Of a DNA stretch of 64,000 bases, positions 26,718 through 35,774 are shown piece by piece. A model generated the notes under the pieces. That model did no database searches and was not told the origin of the DNA. It saw only the letters and a program-made list of their open reading frames with translations. The translations under genes and the position numbers were made by a program. The stretch's first letter is position 1. Every line of letters begins with the position of its first letter. The stretch comes from Zhengella sp020637775 (GTDB lineage Bacteria; Pseudomonadota; Alphaproteobacteria; Rhizobiales; Rhizobiaceae), in NCBI RefSeq assembly GCF_041397485.1, contig NZ_JAWKWO010000005.1:248001-312000 (forward strand), given 5' to 3'.

Positions 26718-27020
26718 TCAGTCAGCCTGATGCCAATTGCGGATGTCGTAATGACCAGTCATTCCGGGGTGATTGAACGGCGTGTACCAAGCACCCTGAT
26801 CGGCCATGAATCCAAGGCCGGACGGGTGGGGTTCGGCGATGCCGTGCATCACCCGTTCATTCCAGTTCGCCGGCTTTACGAATGCCGTGACATGTGGCGC
26901 ATCCTCCGGCCGTCGGTCGGGTTGAACCCCGGCAATGAAGACGTCTTGCGCAACCGCACTGTGTGCAAGCGCCAACACCACAACACAAGCAAGCCACGGA
27001 ACCTTTCCGGTGAATGACAT
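26718..27020 (-). CDS. Small secreted protein of unknown function, first gene of the respiratory operon
   Basis: A 100-residue protein with a clear signal peptide (hydrophobic core about 8-22, cleavage near HSAVAQ). The mature part is rich in His, Trp and Pro, with conserved-looking segments PHVTAFVKPANWNERV, QGAWYTPFNHPGMTG and YDIRNWH. There is no haem or FeS motif. I do not recognise the family. It is the first gene after the -24/-12 promoter, so it is presumably co-expressed with the molybdoenzyme and may bind the substrate or a metal in the periplasm. The start was placed at the ATG that gives the signal peptide; the longer frame adds 56 unlikely residues. Confidence 0.75.
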   Translation of the reverse strand: MSFTGKVPWLACVVVLALAHSAVAQDVFIAGVQPDRRPEDAPHVTAFVKPANWNERVMHGIAEPHPSGLGFMADQGAWYTPFNHPGMTGHYDIRNWHQAD

Positions 27021-27080
27021 TTGAAAGCCCCCTTTTCTCCACCAGCATCCGAACCGCCGGTTGCTGGCATGCCAAAGGTC

Positions 27081-27097
27081 AGCAAGAAGCGCGCCAA
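27081..27097 (-). promoter_or_regulatory. Candidate sigma-54 (-24/-12) promoter of the molybdoenzyme operon
   Basis: On the minus strand the site reads TTGGCGCGCTTCTTGCT, matching the consensus YTGGCACGRNNNTTGCW at the essential GG-N10-GC and at TTGC. It lies about 60 nt before the start codon at 27020. The last gene of the operon encodes a sigma-54 activator, which makes the assignment coherent. Confidence 0.65.
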
Positions 27098-27446
27098 TTG
27101 CAGCCATTGCGCTAACCATCTGGTAACAAATGGCTTTTCTCGGGACCGCCGCCAGCCTCACGAAAAACGGATCGCTTTCGGGTGACACTTTGTCAGCCGG
27201 TTCTTGCGGCGCCAGAAAATGCGGCGGAAATTCAATCGGTTAAGACATGCCAAATTGGCAGCGGCAGGCGCCGGACCTGACAGAACCGTCAGGCCGCCCC
27301 CCCCCTGCCACAGGCCGGAAATACGCTTCCTGCGCGGTATTGCGGGTTGGTTTCCCGGATGCATGGCGGCGCGGAATTGCCTGCTGCCAGCCGCCGCCAA
27401 GGCATTGTCCATGCGCAGAGGCCGGCAACGGCCAAGGTGCGGCCGG
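27098..27446. promoter_or_regulatory. Intergenic region with inverted repeats, possible enhancer sites
   Basis: This 349-nt stretch has no credible gene. It holds three short dyads: TGACA-N3-TGTCA at 27183-27195, TGCCAA-N1-TTGGCA at 27248-27260 and CCTGAC-N6-GTCAGG at 27276-27293. The first and third share TGAC/GTCA half-sites and lie about 110-220 nt upstream of the -24/-12 promoter, the usual distance for NtrC-type activator sites. Binding is inferred only. Confidence 0.45.
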
Positions 27447-28133
27447 TCAGCTTGACAATGCCCTGCCGAGCGCCCCGGCACAATCGCATACGGCCGAACG
27501 TGCAAGGTCGATGTCCAGCCCGCCCAGTCCGACAACGCCAATGGCGCAATCCAGCCGCGGTCGGCTGCCGCCCGGAATGCGCACCGGACAGGCCAGCCCC
27601 ACGGCGCCCTTCTGCAATTGTCCCCGTGTCAGGCTGTAGCCATCCTTTCGGGCCTGGCGGACAGCCTCATCTTCTCCGGGCTGTTCCGGGCGGCCTGACA
27701 GTATGGCGATTCCCGCAGCGCCCCTTGTCAACGGATGGCGGCTGCCGACACGGTAGGATATGTCGAGAAAGCTGTCGGGGGGCGCGGCGGTGACCACGGC
27801 CACGCCTTCCTCGCCATCGGCGATGGACAGAAAGGCGGCGGCAGCGACCCGGCGGGCGAGCGCTTCGACCAACGGACGCGCCAGCAGACGCAGATTGCCT
27901 TCCGCCATCGCACCCAGAGGAATGACACCGCTGCCCAGCGCAATGCGCCCGTCCGGCAGCCGGCTTACCATGGCGTGATCCTCGAGTGTCGCCACGATAC
28001 GATAGGCAATGGCCCGGTGCACGCCCAGCGCCTCCGCCAGTTCGGCAATCCTCATGCCTCCAGCGGCATGCGAGACAAGACGCAAGGTCACCAGGCCGCG
28101 ATCCAGTGTCTGCAATTTCGCCTTTTCCGCCAT
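27447..28133 (-). CDS. IclR-family transcriptional regulator
   Basis: A 228-residue regulator: an N-terminal winged HTH (MRIAELAEALGVHRAIAYRIVATLE) and a C-terminal IclR effector domain (HPLTRGAAGIAIL, GYSLTRGQLQKGAVGLACPV). It is divergent from the P450 gene with a perfect dyad in the gap, so it probably controls that gene and itself in response to a small aromatic or similar ligand. The ATG at 28133 places the HTH at the usual distance; an upstream in-frame ATG at 28196 would add 21 residues. Confidence 0.88.
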   Translation of the reverse strand: MAEKAKLQTLDRGLVTLRLVSHAAGGMRIAELAEALGVHRAIAYRIVATLEDHAMVSRLPDGRIALGSGVIPLGAMAEGNLRLLARPLVEALARRVAAAAFLSIADGEEGVAVVTAAPPDSFLDISYRVGSRHPLTRGAAGIAILSGRPEQPGEDEAVRQARKDGYSLTRGQLQKGAVGLACPVRIPGGSRPRLDCAIGVVGLGGLDIDLARSAVCDCAGALGRALSS

Positions 28134-28210
28134 TGTCCAGGACGCTCCGTTTGCCGCGGCTTGACGGGCGCTGGCCGCCCTCCCTATGCTTCGCATATAA
28201 AGAACATTCC

Positions 28211-28225
28211 GTGCGATTATCGCAC
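28211..28225. promoter_or_regulatory. Palindromic operator between iclR-type gene and P450 gene
   Basis: GTGCGAT-T-ATCGCAC, a perfect 7-bp dyad with a 1-nt centre, in the divergent gap 22 nt before the P450 ATG. Size and symmetry suit an IclR-family binding site; AT-rich promoter-like sequence adjoins it. Confidence 0.55.
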
Positions 28226-28246
28226 ATATGTCAAGGGAAAGCGGTC

Positions 28247-30568
28247 ATGAGCGAATTGCGACATCCAAGCGATACGGGATGCCCTGTTTCCCATGGCGGC
28301 GCGAACACCTGCCCGGCAGAGGACATGGCCGCCGCATTCGACTTTTTCGAGGGGCCCTATCTGGCAGACCCCGCGGAAGCGTTGCGCTGGTCGCGCGAGC
28401 GCTTGCCGGTCTTCTTCAGCCCGCAACTGGGCTATTGGGTCGTCACCCGCCATGACGACATCAAGGCGGTTTTCCGGGACAACATCCTGTTTTCGCCCCG
28501 CAATGCGCTGGAGAAGATCACGCCGGCCAGCCAGGAGGCGATGGATGTGCTGGCCTCCTATGGCTATGCCATGAACCGGACCATGGTGAACGAGGACGAG
28601 CCGGCCCACATGGCGCGACGGCGTGTGCTGATGGACCATTTCCTGCCGGAAAACCTGGAAACCAAGCAGGACATGATCCGCCGGTTGACGCGCGAGAAGA
28701 TCGACGCCTTCATCGATTCCGGCCATGTCGATCTGGTGGACGCCATGCTCTACGAGGTGCCACTCACCGTTGCGCTGAATTTCCTCGGCGTTCCGGAGGA
28801 CGATGTGGCGACGCTGCGCCGCTTTTCCGTGGCGCACGCGGTGAACACGTGGGGGCGGCCATCGCCGGAGCAGTAGGTTGCGGTTGCCCATTCGGTGGGG
28901 AAGTTCTGGCAATATGCCGGCGACGTGATCGAGCGGATGCGCGGCGAGCCGGACGGTACCGGCTGGATGCATGACACGATCCGCAAGAACGCGCTCATGC
29001 CGGAGATCGTGACCGACAGCTATGTCCATTCCATGATGATGGCGATCATCGTGGCCGCGCATGAAACCACGGCGCTGGCTTCGGCCAACATGTTCCGGAC
29101 CCTGCTGACGCATCGCGATGCGTGGGACGACATTTGCGCCGATCCGTCACTGATCCCCAATGCGGTGGAGGAATGCCTGCGCTTCTGCGGCTCCATCGTG
29201 GCCTGGCGGCGCGAAACGACAGGGCCGGCAACGGTCGGCGGCGTCGACCTGCCGGAGGGCGCCAAGCTGCTGATCGTGATGGCGTCCGGCAACCAGGACG
29301 ACCGGCATTTCGAGGACGGAGACCGGTTCGACATCTATCGCGACAATGCCGTGGAGCATCTGAGTTTCGGCTATGGCAGCCATCAGTGCATGGGAAAGAA
29401 TATCGGGCGCATGGAAATGCGCATCTTCCTGGAAGAGATGACGCGGCGCCTGCCGCATCTGCGGCTGGCTGAACAGGACTTCACCTATCTGCCCAACACC
29501 TCGTTTCGCGGTCCGGACCATGTCCGGGTGGAATGGGACCCGGCCGCCAACCCGGAACGGACCGACCCTTCAATCAGGGAACGGCAACGGCATTTTCCGG
29601 TTGGCGCGCCGGAGCGCAAGGCGATCGCGCGGCGGGTGACCGTCACGTCCGTCCGGCGCGAAGCGGACGGCGTGCTCGGCCTGACGCTGGCCGACGCGAA
29701 GGGCAGGGCCTTGCCGGCCTGGAGCCCGGGCGCGCATGTGGAACTCGTGGTTGACGGTTTCGACCGCAAGTATTCCCTGTGCGGACGGCCCGGGCGCAAC
29801 GCTTACGAACTGGCCATCCTGCGCGAAGAAGACGGGCGCGGCGGTTCCCGCCATATCCACGAGGCGGTGTGTGAAGGCATGGAATGCAAGCTGCGCGGCC
29901 CGCACAATCTTTTCCGTCTCGATGAAAGCGCGCCGCATCACCTTCTGGTTGCCGGAGGGATCGGCATCACGCCCCTCATCGCCATGGCCGACCGGCTGAA
30001 GGCACTGGGCAAGGCCTATGCAATCCACTATTGCGGGCGTTCGCGATCCGGCATGGCCTTCCTCGACCGGCTTGCGGCGGACCACGGAGCGGTGCTCACC
30101 CTGCATGTGACGGACGAAGGAAGCCGGGCCGACCTCGCCGCGCTCGTGGCCGGGCTGCCGACCGGTGCGCATATCATGGCCTGCGGGCCCGATCGCATGA
30201 TCGCCGCTCTGGAGGGGCTGACGGCGGCCTTGCCGGACGGCACCCTGCATTTCGAGCATTTCGGCACTGCGCTGGGAACGCTGGACCCTGAAAAGGAACA
30301 GGCATTCGACGTGCATCTGCGCGATTCCGACCTGACACTCACCGTCGGTGCCGACACAACGCTGCTGGATACGCTGCGCGCGGCAGGCATCGACATTGCC
30401 TCGGATTGCTGCGAAGGGCTTTGCGGCTCGTGCGAGGTGGGTGTGATCGACGGCGCGATCGACCATCGCGACCGGGTGCTGAGCAAGGCGGAACGGACGG
30501 ACAACACGCGCATGATGGCCTGCTGCTCGCGCGCCGCCGATGGCGGCAGGATCACGCTGGCATTGTAG
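28247..30568 (+). pseudogene. Self-sufficient cytochrome P450-reductase fusion (CYP116B type), interrupted by an in-frame amber codon
   Basis: A 773-codon frame coding for a P450 haem domain fused to a phthalate-dioxygenase-type reductase. The haem domain has HETTALAS in the I-helix region, EECLRFCG (ExxR-like) and the haem loop SFGYGSHQCMGKNIG (Cys about 382). The reductase has an FMN/NAD part (KYSLCGRPG, VAGGIGITPL) and a C-terminal [2Fe-2S] CCEGLCGSC...MACC. Length and order match the family (about 780 residues). Codon 210 is TAG (28874-28876) with the same frame open on both sides, at a place where relatives, from memory, carry Gln in a PEEQ-type motif; a C-to-T change in a CAG codon would explain it. 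Alternatives: sequencing error or amber readthrough. Confidence 0.85.
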
Positions 30569-30771
30569 GCCTTGTGTCCGGCCGGTCCGGTTTCTTCCCG
30601 CGAAGAAATTCCGGCACGCACCCGCCTGCCGGGTATCGGTTCTTCCCGCTGACCGCTAAATGATCAGCAACGAATCCGTTCGCGCTCCGTGCGTCGCAGG
30701 CCACGCCGGCGACAGGTTCGTCGCCGAAGCCATCCGACATCGGGCATGTCATTGCCGAGCCAGGGAAATCT

Positions 30772-31353
30772 GTGTTGTTTACCCGCCCGCAAACGCGACC
30801 GACGATCGAAACAGACCGGCTGCTGCTTCAACCGATCGGTCCTTTCGCATTGGCGTGCCGGACCTATCACTGGACGAAACATCCCGAACTGTTCCTCTAT
30901 ATCGGAATGCGGACCTCCGGCTGGACCTTCAGGCGTTACTACCGGGACCTCCGCGCCCGGGCGCGCCGATCAAAAGGGGAGATGAGAAGCATCATCGAGA
31001 AGGCCACGGGGAAACTGGTCGGCCTGCACCTCATCCATGTGTCATCAGGTACCGCCTCCACCACGATCATCATAGGCAAGGACCATTGGGGCTCGGGTTT
31101 CCATCAGGAAATCGGCCCGGTGATCATGGACCACTGTTTTCACGTTCTCAACGTCGTGAAAATCTCCAATTCGGTTGCGGCCGGGAACACTCGGTCGGCA
31201 GCCAACATGGAGCGGTTCGGTTACCTGCTGGAAGGCCGCCTCCGCCTGGAGTTCCCGCTGCGCGACGGCACCCTGGACGACAAGCTCGTCTACGGTATCA
31301 CCCGCGCGGACTGGGAAACACTACAGCACAAGACCGGCCGCCAGGCTTCCTGA
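30772..31353 (+). CDS. GNAT-family N-acetyltransferase (RimJ/RimL-like)
   Basis: A 193-residue acetyltransferase that starts at GTG after an AGGGAAA site. RPTIETDRLLLQPI at the N-terminus, WGSGFHQEI at the acetyl-CoA pyrophosphate loop and NTRSAANMERFGYLLEGRL near the C-terminus are the GNAT landmarks. The Q/RxxGxG/A loop is degenerate (GKDHWGSGF). The substrate is unknown; ribosomal proteins or small molecules are possible. It stands alone between the P450 gene and tRNA-Phe. Confidence 0.8.
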   Translation: MLFTRPQTRPTIETDRLLLQPIGPFALACRTYHWTKHPELFLYIGMRTSGWTFRRYYRDLRARARRSKGEMRSIIEKATGKLVGLHLIHVSSGTASTTIIIGKDHWGSGFHQEIGPVIMDHCFHVLNVVKISNSVAAGNTRSAANMERFGYLLEGRLRLEFPLRDGTLDDKLVYGITRADWETLQHKTGRQAS

Positions 31354-31441
31354 GCGCGGCACCGGAAGCCGGCCAACCTGCCAGGCGGCATGCATGGCCA
31401 TCGCGGCCGCAGGCTCTCATTCAGGAAACATGAAAAGGAAG

Positions 31442-31517
31442 TGGTGCCCAGGGGCGGAATCGAACCACCGACACGCGGATTTTCAATCCGCTGCTCTACC
31501 AACTGAGCTACCTGGGC
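31442..31517 (-). tRNA. tRNA-Phe (anticodon GAA)
   Basis: A 76-nt cloverleaf with encoded CCA. The acceptor stem is GCCCAGG paired with CCTGGGC, the D-arm contains AGCTCAGTTGGTAGAGC, the anticodon arm GCGGATTGAAAATCCGC carries GAA, and the T-arm has GGTTCGATTCC. Confidence 0.96.
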
Positions 31518-31761
31518 ACATGGTGCCGGACCTTCCGGTTGCGGCGGCCGGCGGCGTTGGTAACCCGTCGGCGATGGCGGGCGTTATATCACGAGATTTG
31601 CCGCTGGCAAGCGCTTGCCTTGCATTTTTCCAAGCTCATTTGCAGGCGCCGGCACCGGCCGGGGCAAACCGCGGCCATGACATTGTTTTCAAACGCGTTT
31701 CAAAGGGCGTCGCAAAGCGGGTTGTCCGTGCGGATACGCCCTGCGGATCGGTAGCGGCTGC

Positions 31762-31974
31762 TCAGTCGCCGTCTTGCGGATCGGGATCGGTGTTTTCCTC
31801 GGCCTCGGTCACCGGAATGGCATAGGAGCCGGAGAGCCAGCGGTTGAGATCGATATCCTTGCAGCGCGAAGAACAGAAGGGATAGGTGTCGCGCGCCGAG
31901 GGCTTGCCGCATTCCGGACAGGCGCGTTTCGGGCGCAGTGGCGTCACCTTGTTGTCGGCGCCGGGCACGGTCAC
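31762..31974 (-). CDS. yacG: YacG-type zinc-binding protein (DNA gyrase inhibitor family)
   Basis: A 70-residue protein with the YacG zinc finger: CPECGKP followed by YPFCSSRCKDIDLNRWL, then an acidic tail (EAEENTDPDPQDGD). YacG of E. coli binds GyrB and inhibits gyrase. The GTG start overlaps the maf stop (GTGA), giving translational coupling; no ATG gives a sensible start. Confidence 0.9.
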   Translation of the reverse strand: MTVPGADNKVTPLRPKRACPECGKPSARDTYPFCSSRCKDIDLNRWLSGSYAIPVTEAEENTDPDPQDGD

Positions 31975-32603
31975 ACCTGCGGGCTGCCGGACAGCCAGTT
32001 GAAATGCACCTTGAACCCCTCCCCCGTCAGAAGGCCGACGGTCTCGTAGAGCGGCAGTCCGACGACATTCGTATAGGAGCCGACCAGCTTGACGACGAAG
32101 GTGCCGGCAAGTCCCTGAATGGCATAGCCGCCCGCCTTGCCGCGCCATTCGCCGGAGGCCAGATAGCTTTCCAGTTCCTCGCGCGACAGGCGCTTGAAGC
32201 GCACCCGCGTTTCCACCAGCTTCGTGCGGATCTTTTCCTGCGGGGTGACAAGGCAGATGCCCGTATAGACCCGGTGCGAGCGGCCTGACAGCAGGCGCAG
32301 GCTGTTGGCGGCCTCGTCCAGCATTTCCGTCTTGGGCAGGATGCGCCGCCCGACGGACACGACCGTGTCTGCGGCCAGCACGTAGGGATGGTCGAATTCA
32401 GGTTCCGCCTTCAGCGAAGCCAGCGCCTTTTCCGCCTTTTCCCGGCAAAGCCGCTTGGCCAGCGAGCGTGGATGCTCGGCACGCTGCGGCTCCTCGTCGA
32501 TATCGGCCGGCATGAGCCGGTCCGGTTCAATGCCGGCCTGCTGCAGCAGTTCCACCCGCCGCGGCGAACCGGAGGCCAGGACAAGCTTCTGGAAAACGCT
32601 CAT
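31971..32603 (-). CDS. maf: Maf-family nucleoside triphosphate pyrophosphatase
   Basis: A 210-residue housecleaning pyrophosphatase that hydrolyses non-canonical or modified NTPs. The signature VLASGSPRRVELL is at the N-terminus, YVLAADTVV holds the catalytic Asp, and GYAIQGLAG and GSYTNVVGLPL are the conserved C-terminal motifs. It is coupled to yacG and follows infA, the common alphaproteobacterial order. Confidence 0.93.
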   Translation of the reverse strand: MSVFQKLVLASGSPRRVELLQQAGIEPDRLMPADIDEEPQRAEHPRSLAKRLCREKAEKALASLKAEPEFDHPYVLAADTVVSVGRRILPKTEMLDEAANSLRLLSGRSHRVYTGICLVTPQEKIRTKLVETRVRFKRLSREELESYLASGEWRGKAGGYAIQGLAGTFVVKLVGSYTNVVGLPLYETVGLLTGEGFKVHFNWLSGSPQV

Positions 32604-32650
32604 GACGGGTTACAATCCTGTCGGCGGCCGGCGTTTCGTGTCCGGACGCG

Positions 32651-32869
32651 TTACTTGAAGCGGTAGGTGATGCGGCCCTTGGTCAGGTCGTAGGGCGTCA
32701 TCTCGACAAGCACCTTGTCACCGGTCAACACGCGGATGCGGTTCTTGCGCATCCGGCCTGCCGTGTGGGCAATGATCTCGTGATCGTTTTCCAGTTTGAC
32801 GCGAAACATCGCGTTGGGCAGCAATTCCGTCACCACCCCGGGAAATTCCAGGACTTCTTCCTTCGCCAT
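32651..32869 (-). CDS. infA: Translation initiation factor IF-1
   Basis: A 72-residue single OB-fold protein, full family length, with FPGVVTELLPNAMFRV, HTAGRMRKNRIRVL and DLTKGRITYR. It binds the ribosomal A site during initiation. It starts 82 nt after the phosphatase gene on the same strand. Confidence 0.98.
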   Translation of the reverse strand: MAKEEVLEFPGVVTELLPNAMFRVKLENDHEIIAHTAGRMRKNRIRVLTGDKVLVEMTPYDLTKGRITYRFK

Positions 32870-32951
32870 GCGTAACCTTTTCTTGTCGAATTCGTATCGG
32901 CGCCAAATTTTCGGCGGAACCTATATGATTGCCGCCGGATTGTGAACACGC

Positions 32952-33401
32952 TTATTTGCCGCTCCCTCCGGCGGGCGGGAGCGCGAACCGCTGCCTGATC
33001 TTGGCTTCCAGGAGGTCGCGCACATCCCGGTAGGCGCCGAGGATCCGGTCGCGGGTGCCCCGTGTATCACTGGGATCATGCAGAGGCCAGTATTCCAGGT
33101 CGCCGGCATGGGTGCGCATCATCTCGACGGCCTTGTGATGGGCTTCCGGCGACAGGGAAATCACAAGATCGAAGTAGTCGTCTTCGAGCTCGTCCAGCGT
33201 CTGCGGCAGACGGCTGCCGAGGTCCAGCCCGCGTTCGGCAAGAACAGCGTCCACGAAGGGGTCGCGCTCGCCCTTGCGCACACCGGCAGAGGCGACATAG
33301 GTGCCCTGCGGCAAGATGGAGCGGGCCAGTTGCTCCGCCATGGGCGAACGAATCGCGTTCAGGGAGCAGAGAAACAGGACCGAGCCGGGACGCGCCGTCA
33401 T
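32952..33401 (-). CDS. Low-molecular-weight protein-tyrosine-phosphatase-like protein
   Basis: A 149-residue protein of the low-MW phosphatase fold. The P-loop VLFLCSLNAIRSPMAE (CX5RS) is near residue 12 and the general-acid Asp lies in PLHDPSDTRG. The presence of Asn in the loop (CSLNAIRS) is typical of the alphaproteobacterial protein encoded in this hisD-infA neighbourhood. It is not part of the arsenic operon at 57-59 kb. The target is unknown. Confidence 0.85.
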   Translation of the reverse strand: MTARPGSVLFLCSLNAIRSPMAEQLARSILPQGTYVASAGVRKGERDPFVDAVLAERGLDLGSRLPQTLDELEDDYFDLVISLSPEAHHKAVEMMRTHAGDLEYWPLHDPSDTRGTRDRILGAYRDVRDLLEAKIRQRFALPPAGGSGK

Positions 33402-33413
33402 CCGCCGCTCCGC

Positions 33414-33895
33414 CTATCCACGCCAATGCAGGACGCAAACGAGCGTGAACAGCCGCCGCGCGGTATCGAAATCCACCTCGATCTTGCCGTCCAGGCGATC
33501 CATCAGCGTCTGCGATCCTTCATTGTGAAGCCCGCGCCGTCCCATGTCGATGGCCTCGATCTGCGCCGGTGAGGCAGAACGGATCGCCTCGTAATAGCTC
33601 TCGCAGATCATGTAGTAATCCTTCACGATCCGCCGGAAAGGCGTCAGCGACAGGATGTGGGTGATGACCGGATCGCCATTCTCGCGGGTGACCTCGAAGA
33701 CCAGACGCGATTCGACCAGCGACAGCTTCAGCTTGTAGGGCCCGTCGCCGGTATCGCTGACCGGCCGGAAGCTGTTTTCCTCGACAAGGTCGAAGATCGC
33801 CACCGCGCGCTCGTGCTCTACATCCGGCGTGGAACGGCCGATGGATTCGTCGAGCACCACGTCGACGAGCCGCGCCGTATCGCCGGAGGCCGCCA

Positions 33896-33896
<1 letters not shown>
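33414..33896 (-). CDS. UPF0262 family protein
   Basis: A 160-residue conserved alphaproteobacterial protein with LDESIGRSTPDVEHERAVAIFDL near the start, KDYYMICESYYEAIR in the middle and FDTARRLFTLVCVLH at the end. I recognise it as UPF0262, a family without known function that sits beside hisD. Its ATG overlaps the hisD stop by one base. Confidence 0.88.
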
Positions 33897-35200
<1,304 letters not shown>

Positions 35201-35216
35201 CGCTTCTGCCCGTGTC

Positions 35217-35666
35217 CTAACCTTCGCCGCCGTCCCTGTCGTGATCCGGCCGGGCAAGCGTTTCCCATGCCGCGCCGATATCCGTCAACTGGACTTCGAT
35301 GCATTCCACCTCCAGGCGGATTGCCGCACCGCCGGAAAACGTGAGTTCGATCGCGCCGGCAGGCTCCTCGCCACGGTGAAACGAGACCGCAAGCAGGTTG
35401 AGCACATCATCGCCCTTCGCACGGTCGATGCCGGAGGAGCGCACCGACGTCACGCGCTTGACGGCCAGCACCGAACGCCGGCGTTCGCCGCGACGGTCGA
35501 AGAAGCCCTGCTTCTTCTCCCATACGTAGCGGTTCATCTCCAGAACGAACGATCCGCTGGCGGGATCATGGGCGAGATCGGCGACGCGCAACACGGCATC
35601 CTGCACATAGGCGGACATGATGCGCAGGTCTTCCCTGTCGAAGGCGATCAGTTTCAACGGCTTCAT
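35217..35666 (-). CDS. DUF2948 family protein
   Basis: A 149-residue conserved protein with MKPLKLIAFDREDLRIMSAYVQDA at the N-terminus, RYVWEKKQGFF in the middle and an IELTFSGGAAIRLEVECIE strand pair near the C-terminus. From memory it belongs to DUF2948, an alphaproteobacterial family of unknown role between murA and hisD. The start was chosen at the Met that begins this conserved segment. Confidence 0.87.
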   Translation of the reverse strand: MKPLKLIAFDREDLRIMSAYVQDAVLRVADLAHDPASGSFVLEMNRYVWEKKQGFFDRRGERRRSVLAVKRVTSVRSSGIDRAKGDDVLNLLAVSFHRGEEPAGAIELTFSGGAAIRLEVECIEVQLTDIGAAWETLARPDHDRDGGEG

Positions 35667-35774
35667 GTTCCGGCCAAGGCCCCGCTCGTTTCGCTCCGGC
35701 CATTTCCACCAACGGCAATGGCCCATGACCCTAGTTAGGCCCGGCTGGCGCCGTGCGCAACCGCGAAGAACGTA

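Noticed and set aside
16683..27020. The molybdoenzyme cluster as a nap nitrate reductase or thiosulfate/tetrathionate reductase operon
   Set aside because: There is no NapB or NapC, no NrfD-type anchor, and the catalytic subunit is DmsA-like; the pentaheme cytochrome and Gly-Met protein fit none of those operons.
31441..31825. Plus-strand frame spanning tRNA-Phe
   Set aside because: It passes through the tRNA gene and has no protein features.
32952..33401. Low-MW phosphatase as an arsenate reductase gene
   Set aside because: It lacks the distal Cys pattern of arsenate reductases and lies in a housekeeping block; the arsenic set is at 57-59 kb.
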